Positions 1-5,373 of a stretch of DNA of 5,373 nt are shown here, piece after piece (position 1 is the stretch's first letter; every line of letters begins with the position of its first letter). A program made the position numbers and the translations under genes. The notes under the pieces were generated by a model. The model saw only the letters and a list, made by a program, of their open reading frames with translations, made no database searches and was not told the DNA's origin. Source of the DNA: QHWK01 sp035315685 (GTDB taxonomy: Bacteria > Acidobacteriota > Vicinamibacteria > Vicinamibacterales > CAVVIG01); assembly GCA_035315685.1 (NCBI GenBank), contig DATFXR010000867.1, positions 1-5,373 of the forward strand. The letters run 5' to 3'.

Positions 1-371
1 GCGTAGCGATTCAGGTGATCGAGGATGTTCTCGCGGTTGAAGTTCGCCTTCGCCATCGAGCCGTCGCTCTGCTTGAGGAAGCCGAGGTGGCTGTGGATGT
101 CGACCATCGCCGGCATGACGGTCTTTCCCGTCAGATCGACACGAGCTGCGCCCGCCTGGACGTGCAGCTCGCCCTGCTTGCCAACGGCCGCGAAAGTGCC
201 GTTCTCGATGATGAAGGCAGACGGCTCGATCGGTGCGCTGCCGTCGCCAATGATGAGACGAGCGCCTTCGAACACCGTCGCGCCAGCCGCCGCGGCCCGG
301 CTCTGGTTTGCGGCAGGCGAGGAACAGCCCGCTGCAACGAGCAACGACGTCAGCACGCTCAACAGGCGCAT
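1..371 (-). CDS. Amidohydrolase family lipoprotein, N-terminal part (runs off the left edge)
   Basis: Only the first 123 codons are in the window; the rest lies beyond position 1. The protein opens with MRLLSVLTSLLVAAGCSS, a short lipoprotein signal peptide with a lipobox-like AAGC and acceptor Cys16. Ser at +2 suggests outer-membrane or periplasmic anchoring (inference). After a low-complexity Ala-rich linker (19-31), residues 32-90 resemble the small beta-sandwich that precedes the barrel in imidazolonepropionase-type amidohydrolases: 'GARLIIGDG', 'FIIENGTFAAVGK', 'DLTGKTVMPAMVDIHSHLG'. His93 and His95 form the HxH metal-binding motif at the end of the first barrel strand. This superfamily uses one or two metal ions to hydrolyse C-N or related bonds; the substrate cannot be told from this part. 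The start is ATG at 371-369, preceded by an excellent Shine-Dalgarno; an adjacent in-frame GTG (374-372) is possible but lies only 2 nt from that site. It is transcribed divergently from vapBC. Confidence 0.85.
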   Translation of the reverse strand, partial: MRLLSVLTSLLVAAGCSSPAANQSRAAAAGATVFEGARLIIGDGSAPIEPSAFIIENGTFAAVGKQGELHVQAGAARVDLTGKTVMPAMVDIHSHLGFLKQSDGSMAKANFNRENILDHLNRY

Positions 372-376
372 CACCG

Positions 377-383
377 CCTCCTT
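377..383 (-). promoter_or_regulatory. Strong ribosome binding site of the amidohydrolase gene
   Basis: Read on the minus strand this is AAGGAGG, a full anti-Shine-Dalgarno match, with 5 nt (CGGTG) before the ATG at 371-369. The spacing decides for ATG over the adjacent GTG at 374-372. It contrasts with vapB and the first kinase, which have no such site. Confidence 0.75.
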
Positions 384-458
384 GTCGATACGTAGATTGA
401 CGACGTCGACTGCGGACGAGCAGTTCGGAACCACGAGCAACGTCGCTACGGCGCGACT

Positions 459-487
459 ACCCTACTCTCTGCACCAGACCGATTCAA
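459..487 (-). promoter_or_regulatory. Possible promoter of the amidohydrolase gene (weak)
   Basis: On the minus strand, TTGAAT (487-482) and TAGGGT (464-459) are separated by exactly 17 nt and lie about 90 nt upstream of the amidohydrolase ATG. The -35 has four of six consensus bases and the -10 only three of six, so this could easily be chance. It is the best pair I found between the palindrome at 529-562 and the gene. Confidence 0.2.
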
Positions 488-528
488 GACGAACGGCGGT
501 GTGGCTGCCCATGAACGCCAACCGATCG

Positions 529-562
529 GACTCCGCGATCGTCACGTGAGAATCGCGCAGTC
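529..562. repeat. 34-bp imperfect palindrome, candidate regulator binding site
   Basis: Two-fold symmetry is centred between 545 and 546. Fourteen of the 17 base pairs across the axis are complementary: arms GACT/AGTC (529-532, 559-562), CGCGAT/ATCGCG (534-539, 552-557) and a perfect 8-bp core TCACGTGA (542-549). Only 533/558, 540/551 and 541/550 do not pair. There is no T-tract on either side, so a terminator is unlikely. Its position between two divergent genes, about 160 nt from the amidohydrolase start and about 107 nt from the vapB start, fits an operator for a dimeric or tetrameric regulator. The regulator itself is not identifiable. Confidence 0.6.
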
Positions 563-632
563 GCGGTCCTGCCAAAGGCGCGACGATGAACACCGCGAAG
601 AAGAACTGACTGCGTCGCCGGAGCTGACCGGG

Positions 633-660
633 TTGACATGGCGACGGGCCGTCGTACACT
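633..660 (+). promoter_or_regulatory. vapBC promoter, sigma70-like
   Basis: A perfect -35 hexamer TTGACA (633-638) is followed after 16 nt by TACACT (655-660), which matches four of six -10 consensus bases including the critical first, second and last. The vapB ATG begins only 9 nt after the last base of the -10 box. Transcription would therefore start at or within a few bases of the start codon, and the mRNA would be leaderless or nearly so. No purine-rich Shine-Dalgarno lies before the ATG, in agreement with this. Confidence 0.65.
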
Positions 661-663
661 CAA
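633..663. promoter_or_regulatory. Interrupted 31-bp palindrome over the vapBC promoter, candidate VapB operator
   Basis: Symmetry is centred on base 648. Inner arms are CGACGG (642-647) and CCGTCG (649-654), a perfect 6-bp inverted repeat filling the spacer between -35 and -10. Outer arms are TTGA (633-636) and TCAA (660-663), exactly the same distance from the centre. Type II antitoxins of the ribbon-helix-helix class, alone or with their toxin, repress their own operon by binding palindromes at the promoter. A dimer of dimers on inner and outer half-sites would occlude both promoter boxes. The symmetry is seen directly; the binding is inferred. Confidence 0.6.
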
Positions 664-668
664 TACAC

Positions 669-908
669 ATGAAACGCACAAATCTTGTGATTCGCGAAGA
701 CTTGCTGGAGGAAGCGGTCAAGCTCAGCGGCGAGCGGACCTATTCCCGCGCCGTCGAACGGGCGCTCGAGGATTTTGTCCGTCGGATCAAGGCACGCCGG
801 ATTCTCGAGCTGGCCGGCTCTGGCCTGTGGGAAGGCGACCTGGCGGCCATGCGGCACGATAACCCAGTCCGCAGATCGCAGCGGGTGACTCGACGTGCTG
901 CTCGTTGA
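669..908 (+). CDS. vapB: VapB-family antitoxin (ribbon-helix-helix)
   Basis: A 79-residue protein with the usual layout of short VapB antitoxins. MKRTNLVIREDLL (1-13) forms the DNA-binding beta-strand and enters helix 1. Residues 10-20 and 26-42 form the two helices of the RHH fold ('RTYSRAVERALEDFVRR'). The tail 'LAGSGLWEGDLAAMRHD' (48-64) is the toxin-wrapping segment typical of the family. An Arg-rich end (65-79) extends beyond where many relatives stop, and it overlaps the start of vapC. VapB neutralises VapC by occupying its active site and, with it, represses the operon. The ATG at 669 is chosen because the RHH strand begins there and the promoter lies immediately upstream; an in-frame GTG at 501 would add sequence with no family resemblance. 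The gene has no Shine-Dalgarno and is probably translated from a leaderless mRNA. Confidence 0.85.
   Translation: MKRTNLVIREDLLEEAVKLSGERTYSRAVERALEDFVRRIKARRILELAGSGLWEGDLAAMRHDNPVRRSQRVTRRAAR
883..888 (+). promoter_or_regulatory. Ribosome binding site of vapC, inside vapB
   Basis: GGGTGA lies 6 nt before the GTG start at 895 and pairs with the GGTGA portion of the anti-Shine-Dalgarno complement. It is moderate in strength. With the 14-nt overlap, vapC translation is probably coupled to vapB, keeping toxin output below antitoxin output. Confidence 0.45.
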
Positions 909-1293
909 CACGTCGGTCTGGATCGAAGTGTTCCGACGGGGCACTACCTTTCAGCTGGAATCGATCGCAGATCTGGAAGAAGTCGTCACCTGTTTACCGG
1001 TGATTCAGGAAGTCCTCCAGGGGTTTCGTGATGAGCGTGCGTTTCAGGTCGCGCGGGAGTCGTTGCATGCGCTGCCGATTGTGGAGTCACCGTTGAGACG
1101 AGTGGTGTTCGACGAGGCAATCGATCTGTATCGCAGGAGTCGGCAGGCCGGAGCCACGGTGCGTTCCAGCGTCGACTGTCTCATCGCGGCGTGCGCCGTG
1201 CGCCATGGCTTGACCGTGGTACATCGCGATCGCGACTTCGGCAGCCTCGCGCGCGTTTCGCCGCTTCAAGCGCGCGACATCCTTCGCCGGTGA
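895..1293 (+). CDS. vapC: VapC-family toxin, PIN-domain ribonuclease
   Basis: A 132-residue single PIN domain. The sequence begins directly with the first catalytic strand, MLLVDTSVWIEVF, with Asp5 as the first metal ligand. Glu39 in 'VIQEVLQGF' is the second acidic residue. Asp94 in 'RSSVDCLIAACAVRHG' is the third, and Asp112 (with Asp114) in 'VVHRDRDF' completes the Mg2+/Mn2+ site. All expected acidic residues are present, so the toxin is probably active. VapC enzymes are endoribonucleases that commonly cut tRNA or rRNA loops; the target cannot be predicted here. The start is GTG at 895, which overlaps the end of vapB by 14 nt; no ATG lies nearby in frame, and the domain begins at this residue. 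A hairpin across the stop codon may end the operon. Confidence 0.9.
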   Translation: MLLVDTSVWIEVFRRGTTFQLESIADLEEVVTCLPVIQEVLQGFRDERAFQVARESLHALPIVESPLRRVVFDEAIDLYRRSRQAGATVRSSVDCLIAACAVRHGLTVVHRDRDFGSLARVSPLQARDILRR

Positions 1294-1321
1294 TCGCTGC
1301 GGGTCGATCATCGGGGATTTC
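1287..1321 (+). terminator. Hairpin across the vapC stop codon, possible terminator
   Basis: CCGGTGATCG (1287-1296) pairs with CGATCATCGG (1305-1314), ten base pairs including one G-U, around the loop CTGCGGGT. It is followed by GGATTTCC, which contains only three consecutive T residues, so as an intrinsic terminator it is weak. It overlaps the TGA of vapC (1291-1293), which is compatible with the end of the toxin-antitoxin transcript or with a stability hairpin. Confidence 0.4.
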
Positions 1322-1477
1322 CGTTCTCGTGGTTGTTGCGGCTCAGGCGAGTCACGCCGACGCTCCTTCGGGTCCCTGGCGCGCAGGCGGACAATCAAAT
1401 CGGGCTGAACGGAGAAATCAATCAGTCCGAAACGTGTCGTCAAACGGCTAGCGAACTGTCCGTCGTCAGCCGAACGG

Positions 1478-1483
1478 TAGAAT
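1478..1483 (+). promoter_or_regulatory. -10-like box upstream of the first kinase
   Basis: TAGAAT matches the -10 consensus in five of six positions. It ends 10 nt before the ATG at 1494 and overlaps the earlier in-frame ATG at 1482. No good -35 is seen at 16-18 nt; CTGTCC at 1456-1461 matches three of six. If the box is used, the transcript begins around 1490, which excludes the ATG at 1482 as start and makes the kinase mRNA nearly leaderless, as at vapB. Confidence 0.45.
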
Positions 1484-1493
1484 GCTCGCGGAA

Positions 1494-4304
1494 ATGGCCC
1501 TTCCCCCCGGCACCCGTCTCGGTCCGTTCGAGATCCAGTCGCTCCTCGGCGCCGGCGGCATGGGCGAGGTGTATCGCGCCACCGATACGAGTCTGTCGCG
1601 CCAGGTGGCGGTCAAGGTGTTGCCCGATGCCGTCGCCGCGGACGCCGAACGGCTCGTACGCTTCGATCGTGAGGCGAAGACGCTCGCCGCGCTCAATCAC
1701 CCCAATATCGCGGCGATCTACGGGCTGGAACGATCGACTCACACGAACGCGCTCGTGATGGAACTGGTCGAAGGGCCGACATTGGCCGACACCCTCGCGC
1801 AGGGCCCGATGTCGATCGGTCGCGCGCTGCCGATCGCACGGCAGATTGCGGACGCACTCGAGGCCGCGCACGAGCAGTACATCATCCACCGCGATCTCAA
1901 GCCGGCGAACATCAAGTTGCGTCCTGACGGCACGGTCAAAGTACTGGACTTCGGTCTCGCGAAGGCGCTGGAGCCGGCCGGAGCGGCCGCATCGCCCAGC
2001 GTCTCGGTGTCGCCGACCATTACGAGCCCGGCGGCCATGACGGGCGTCGGTATGCTCGTCGGCACCGCCGCCTACATGTCGCCCGAGCAGGCACGCGGCA
2101 AGCCGGCTGACCGGCGCGCGGACATCTGGGCGTTCGGCGCTGTTCTCTACGAAATGCTCAGCGGCACTCGAGCGTTTTCTGGAGACGAGATTACCGACAC
2201 GATTGCGTTCGTCATCACGAAGGAGCCTGATTGGAAGGCGTTGCCGGCGAGCACACCCGCCCCGGTTCGCACACTTATTCGCCGCTGCCTCGAAAAGGAT
2301 CGCAAGCGCCGCCTGGCGGACATCGCCGACGCGCGGCTCGAGATCGACGACGCGATAACCGCGGTCGGCGATACGTCGGTTGCCTCGGCTGGCGCCTCCA
2401 ATCGCGGCGCGCCGTCAAGGCGATCGGGCGGCATTGCCGCATGGCTAGTCGCGAGCGTGTTGCTGGTGACGACGATCGTGCTGGGCGCAGTCGTGCTTCG
2501 ACTGCTGCGGCCCGCCGCGGCTGCGGTCACCCTGTTCACCGTCACGCCTCCGGCCAACACGGTGTTCCATCTGCCCGGCACGGGCTCGCCGGCGTCGTTT
2601 GGTTTCAACGGGGGTACCATTTCGCCGGACGGCCGAACGCTTGCCGTCACGCTTGTGGACGCCACTGGCAGGCAGCAGTTGTGGGTGCGTCCGCTCGATA
2701 CCCTCGTCGCGAAGCCGCTCGCCGGGACAGAGGGCGCGTTGAACCCGTTCTGGTCGCCCGATAGCCGTGCGCTTGGCTTCTTCGCCGACCGCAAGCTGAA
2801 GACGATCGACGTTTCGGGCGGATCGCCGCTCGTCCTCTGCGACGCCGATCCGACGGCGCGGGGCGCCGCGTGGAGCTCTGAAGGCGTGATCGTCTTCGCC
2901 GCGAATGTCGGCCCGCTGTCGCGCGTATCCGTCAACGGCGGCGCGCCCTCTCCGGCGACCGCGTTGCAACAGGGTCAGACGGCGCATCGCCGGCCGGTCT
3001 TTCTGCCCGACGGCCGCCGCTTCCTGTATCGGGTCGAGAGCGGCTCGAAGGCCGAGGTCGCCATCGGTTCGCTGGACTCGGCCGACGCCGCGCCGCTACT
3101 GCAAGCCGATTCGCAAGCGTTGTATGCGTCGCCGGGTTACGTGTTGTTCGTGCGGCAAGGGACGCTCCTGGCACAGCGTTTCGACGCCGACCGCCTGCGC
3201 GTGACCGGCGAGCCCGTACGCATTGCCGAGCGGATCGCCGTCGATGTCGGCACCGGCCAGGCCGCGTTCTCCGTGTCGCAGAACGGCGTCCTCACCTATC
3301 GCAGCGGCGGCGTCTACAACGTCGTCGGCGACGCAGAGGAGGCGCAACTCGACTGGCTCGATCGGCAAGGCAACGTGATCGAATCGCCGGGAAGTGCTGA
3401 TGACTATCGAGGCATCGCGCTCTCGCCGGACGCCGCACGCATTGCCTTCCACCGCCACGACAGCACCGGCGGTGATATCTGGCTGCTCGACACGAAACGC
3501 GGGACGAGGACACGTCTGACCTTCGAGCCAGGTCAGGACAGTCATACGCCGGTCTGGTCCCCCGCCGGCGACCGGATCGCCTTCGCTTCCTATCGCAACG
3601 GGTCGTGGGGCTTGTATCAGAAAGCCGCCGACAGCGCGAACACGGGTGACGATCTCCTGTTCGAGACCAAAGATATCGTCGCGCCGGCGGGCTGGTCGCC
3701 CGACGGCCAGTTTCTCGTCTTTACGCAGAGCGTTCCGCGAAACCGTGCCGATATCTGGCTGCTGCCGGTTGCCGGCGACAGGAAACCCGTGCCTTTTGCG
3801 CGAGAGAGGTTCCTCCAGGCTGCCGGGCCGGTGTCGCCGGACGGCCGATGGATCGCCTACGCGTCGGACGAAACCGGGACGCGGCAACTCTATGTTCGGT
3901 CGTTTCCGTCAGGCGCCGTGAAGCGAACGATCTCGACCGGCAGTGCCGTGACGCCGCGCTGGAGGCGCGACGGGAAAGAGCTCTTCTACCTCGATGTGGG
4001 CGCCCGCGATCCCATTTCGGGAAGGGAACTGAACCGCATCATGTCCGTCGAGGTGAATGGCGCCGGTACGAGTTTCGAGGCCGGTGTGCCGACGGAATTG
4101 TTCAGAACGGTCATGACATCCGGCGGCGGGAGAGGAAACGGCGATATTCCCTTCCGGACCATGGACGTGTCGCCGGACGGCCAGCGATTCCTCATCACCC
4201 GACCACGAACCGGCAACGTCGACGCCGCCGGCGCGCCCGCTGCGATCACCGTCGTCCTCAACTGGCCCGAGGGGTTGAGGGCGCAAACCTCGACGCATCC
4301 ATGA
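1494..4304 (+). CDS. Receptor-type serine/threonine protein kinase with C-terminal TolB/PD40-like propeller
   Basis: A 936-residue protein in three parts. Residues 14-275 form a PknB-type kinase: Gly loop GAGGMG (19-24), ATP-anchoring Lys41 in VAVK, helix-C Glu60, catalytic HRDLKPAN (132-139; Asp134, Asn139), DFG (152-154), SPE in place of APE (196-198) and DIW (210-212). All catalytic residues are present, so it should be active. Residues 313-335 form one membrane helix after an Arg-containing linker. Residues 345-932 carry repeated PD40/WD40-like strands; SPDG-type motifs start near 377, 421, 461, 644, 689, 735, 781 and 893, with FLPDG at 503 and WRRDG at 823. They probably form one or two propellers outside the membrane that sense a ligand or hold partners (inference). 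I start at ATG 1494, giving MALPPGTRLGPFEI, because the downstream kinase begins MSVPPGTRIGAYEV at the same distance from the domain. An ATG at 1482 would add four residues. There is no clear Shine-Dalgarno. Confidence 0.92.
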   Translation: MALPPGTRLGPFEIQSLLGAGGMGEVYRATDTSLSRQVAVKVLPDAVAADAERLVRFDREAKTLAALNHPNIAAIYGLERSTHTNALVMELVEGPTLADTLAQGPMSIGRALPIARQIADALEAAHEQYIIHRDLKPANIKLRPDGTVKVLDFGLAKALEPAGAAASPSVSVSPTITSPAAMTGVGMLVGTAAYMSPEQARGKPADRRADIWAFGAVLYEMLSGTRAFSGDEITDTIAFVITKEPDWKALPASTPAPVRTLIRRCLEKDRKRRLADIADARLEIDDAITAVGDTSVASAGASNRGAPSRRSGGIAAWLVASVLLVTTIVLGAVVLRLLRPAAAAVTLFTVTPPANTVFHLPGTGSPASFGFNGGTISPDGRTLAVTLVDATGRQQLWVRPLDTLVAKPLAGTEGALNPFWSPDSRALGFFADRKLKTIDVSGGSPLVLCDADPTARGAAWSSEGVIVFAANVGPLSRVSVNGGAPSPATALQQGQTAHRRPVFLPDGRRFLYRVESGSKAEVAIGSLDSADAAPLLQADSQALYASPGYVLFVRQGTLLAQRFDADRLRVTGEPVRIAERIAVDVGTGQAAFSVSQNGVLTYRSGGVYNVVGDAEEAQLDWLDRQGNVIESPGSADDYRGIALSPDAARIAFHRHDSTGGDIWLLDTKRGTRTRLTFEPGQDSHTPVWSPAGDRIAFASYRNGSWGLYQKAADSANTGDDLLFETKDIVAPAGWSPDGQFLVFTQSVPRNRADIWLLPVAGDRKPVPFARERFLQAAGPVSPDGRWIAYASDETGTRQLYVRSFPSGAVKRTISTGSAVTPRWRRDGKELFYLDVGARDPISGRELNRIMSVEVNGAGTSFEAGVPTELFRTVMTSGGGRGNGDIPFRTMDVSPDGQRFLITRPRTGNVDAAGAPAAITVVLNWPEGLRAQTSTHP

Positions 4305-5373
4305 GCGTCCCTCCAGGCACGCGCATAGGCGCGTATGAAGTCGTCGCGCCGCTCGGGGCGGGCGGAATGGGCGAGGTGTATCGCGCACGCGACACCAAGC
4401 TCGGACGTGACGTCGCGCTGAAGATCCTGCCGGCGACGTTCGCCAGTGATCCCGATCGGCTCGCGCGCTTCGAGCGCGAGGCGCGAACACTCGCGTCGCT
4501 CAATCATGCATCCATCGCACAGATCTACGGCGTCGAGGAAGCGGACGACATCGGCCCGGGCCGCTGCCGCGCCATCGTGATGGAACTCGTCGACGGTGAG
4601 GACCTCAGCGCGCGGATCGAGCGCGGACCATTGCCGCTCGACGAGGCGCTCGCGATTGCCCGGCTGATCGCCGACGCGCTGGAATCGGCGCACGACGCGG
4701 GGATCGTGCATCGCGATCTGAAACCCGCGAACATCAAGCTGCGCGCCAACGGGAGCGTCAAAGTGCTCGACTTCGGCCTGGCCAAGGCCGGCTCGATCGG
4801 TTCGACACCGGCGGCGGCTGCGTTGACCTCGCCGACGATTACCAGTCCAGCCGCGTTGACGCTGGGCGGCGTGATCCTGGGCACAGCCGCCTACATGGCG
4901 CCGGAGCAGGCGAAGGGCAGGCCGGTCGACAAGCGCGCCGATATCTGGGCATTCGGCTGCGTGCTTTACGAGATGGTCACCGGTCGCCGTCCCTTTGAAG
5001 GCGAAGACATCACCGACACCATCGCTGCCGTCGTCACCAGCGAGCCGGACTGGACGCGCGTACCAGCTCCGTTGATCCGGTTGCTCCAGCAGTGCCTGCA
5101 GAAGGATCCGCGGCGGCGCCTCCGCGACATCGGCGACGCATGGGCGCTTGTCACGGAGGACGAGCGAGCGCCGGCGCCCGCGCGACCGACGTCGTGGCTG
5201 CCGTGGACGCTCGCGGCTGCCCTCGCTCTGGTGGCAGCGGCGTTCGCCGTACTCGTGATGCGGCGGGTCGAACCCACCGCTCCGCTGATGCAGTTTCAAC
5301 TCCCGATCGCTGAGGAGGCCGGCGCCATGCCCGGTACGGTCATGTCACCTGACGGTCTCCGGATTGCGTACTC
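4301..5373 (+). CDS. Second serine/threonine protein kinase with propeller, N-terminal part (runs off the right edge)
   Basis: The first 357 codons are present and open to the window edge. The kinase domain (13-278) has GAGGMG (19-24), Lys41 in VALK, Glu60, HRDLKPAN (137-144; Asp139, Asn144), DFG (157-159), APE (200-202) and DIW (214-216), all intact. A Pro/Ala-rich linker (288-298) leads to a membrane helix at 299-319 starting 'WLPWTLAAALAL'. The first propeller motif, MSPDGLRIAY, appears at 348-357, so the missing part is expected to be a propeller like that of its neighbour. The ATG at 4301 overlaps the TGA of the upstream kinase (ATGA, 4301-4304). No Shine-Dalgarno lies at proper distance, which suggests reinitiation after the first kinase and co-expression. 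The two kinase domains align almost without gaps until a 5-6 residue insertion here (around 82-89), so they look like paralogues from a tandem duplication, although such pairs can also assemble by recombination. Confidence 0.9.
   Translation, partial: MSVPPGTRIGAYEVVAPLGAGGMGEVYRARDTKLGRDVALKILPATFASDPDRLARFEREARTLASLNHASIAQIYGVEEADDIGPGRCRAIVMELVDGEDLSARIERGPLPLDEALAIARLIADALESAHDAGIVHRDLKPANIKLRANGSVKVLDFGLAKAGSIGSTPAAAALTSPTITSPAALTLGGVILGTAAYMAPEQAKGRPVDKRADIWAFGCVLYEMVTGRRPFEGEDITDTIAAVVTSEPDWTRVPAPLIRLLQQCLQKDPRRRLRDIGDAWALVTEDERAPAPARPTSWLPWTLAAALALVAAAFAVLVMRRVEPTAPLMQFQLPIAEEAGAMPGTVMSPDGLRIAY

Larger units (their letters stand above)
372..632. other. Divergent intergenic region without a supported gene
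   Basis: This stretch separates the minus-strand amidohydrolase from the plus-strand vapBC operon. No reading frame in it has a credible start, a ribosome binding site and a recognisable protein together. No tRNA-like fold or insertion-sequence end is visible. Its one clear structure is the palindrome at 529-562. A minus-strand frame from 659 to 462 contains a hydrophobic run but is judged non-coding. Confidence 0.6.

Noticed and set aside
372..632. tRNA, small RNA, CRISPR or insertion-sequence remnant in the intergenic region
   Set aside because: I looked for a cloverleaf, regularly spaced repeats, and terminal inverted repeats with target duplications, and saw none.
462..659. Minus-strand 65-codon frame with a hydrophobic run (FFFAVFIVAPLAG), upstream of the amidohydrolase
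   Set aside because: It starts with GTG inside the vapB promoter region, has no convincing ribosome binding site, resembles no family I recognise and contains the palindrome at 529-562. High GC content readily leaves such frames open. A conserved homologue would change this view.
501..668. N-terminal extension of vapB to an in-frame GTG
   Set aside because: The added residues are rich in Arg, Gln and Glu with no VapB resemblance, and the promoter at 633-660 lies inside them. The RHH strand begins at the ATG at 669.
1388..1432. CGGAC/GTCCG short dyad with AATCAA-like repeats upstream of the first kinase
   Set aside because: The arms are only 5 bp and separated by more than 30 nt, with no extension of the symmetry, so chance is the simplest explanation.
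1560..1579. 20-nt exact direct repeat with 4367-4386
   Set aside because: It is not an independent repeat element; it encodes the conserved Gly-loop region MGEVYRA in both kinases.
2147..2935. 262-codon minus-strand open frame under the first kinase
   Set aside because: It is antisense to the kinase and membrane-helix region; its composition is that of complement codons and it has no ribosome binding site or known motif.
3986..5299. 437-codon minus-strand open frame across the two kinases
   Set aside because: It lies opposite two clearly coding kinase frames with intact motifs. Its own product is Arg-rich with no recognisable domain, as expected for a shadow frame in GC-rich DNA.

Overview
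The window is GC-rich (roughly two-thirds G+C by eye) and looks like the chromosome of an uncultured-type soil bacterium of the Acidobacteriota, perhaps Vicinamibacteria. This is an inference. It rests on the tandem serine/threonine kinases that share the 'PPGTRxG' start, a C-terminal TolB/PD40-type propeller and the 'SPTITSPA' activation-loop insert, and on the amidohydrolase lipoprotein, all of which are very common in that phylum. No rRNA or tRNA is present to confirm it.

Layout, left to right. (1) 1-371, minus strand: the N-terminal 123 codons of an exported amidohydrolase lipoprotein, with a strong Shine-Dalgarno sequence. (2) 372-668: a divergent intergenic region without a convincing gene. 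It holds a 34-bp imperfect palindrome (529-562) and, next to the following operon, a sigma70-like promoter (633-660). That promoter is covered by a second, interrupted 31-bp palindrome (633-663). (3) 669-1293, plus strand: a complete VapBC type II toxin-antitoxin pair with a 14-nt overlap, followed by a hairpin across the vapC stop codon. (4) 1315-1493: a short non-coding leader ending in a TAGAAT -10-like box. (5) 1494-4304, plus strand: a complete receptor-type serine/threonine kinase (kinase, one membrane helix, propeller). (6) 4301-5373, plus strand: a second kinase of the same design, joined by a 4-nt ATGA overlap and cut by the window edge shortly after its membrane helix.

How the parts work together. 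VapB and VapC form a self-contained autoregulated module: an RHH antitoxin that should bind the promoter palindrome and a PIN-domain RNase. The two kinases form a translationally coupled operon. Both probably act as membrane sensors with a cytoplasmic kinase and an extracytoplasmic propeller. Nothing in the sequence links the TA pair to the kinases except adjacency and strand.

I see no clearly unprecedented system here. The most interesting observations are the two dyad-symmetric elements in the divergent intergenic region, the apparently leaderless starts of vapB and of the first kinase, and the coupled paralogous kinases with a conserved activation-loop insert.
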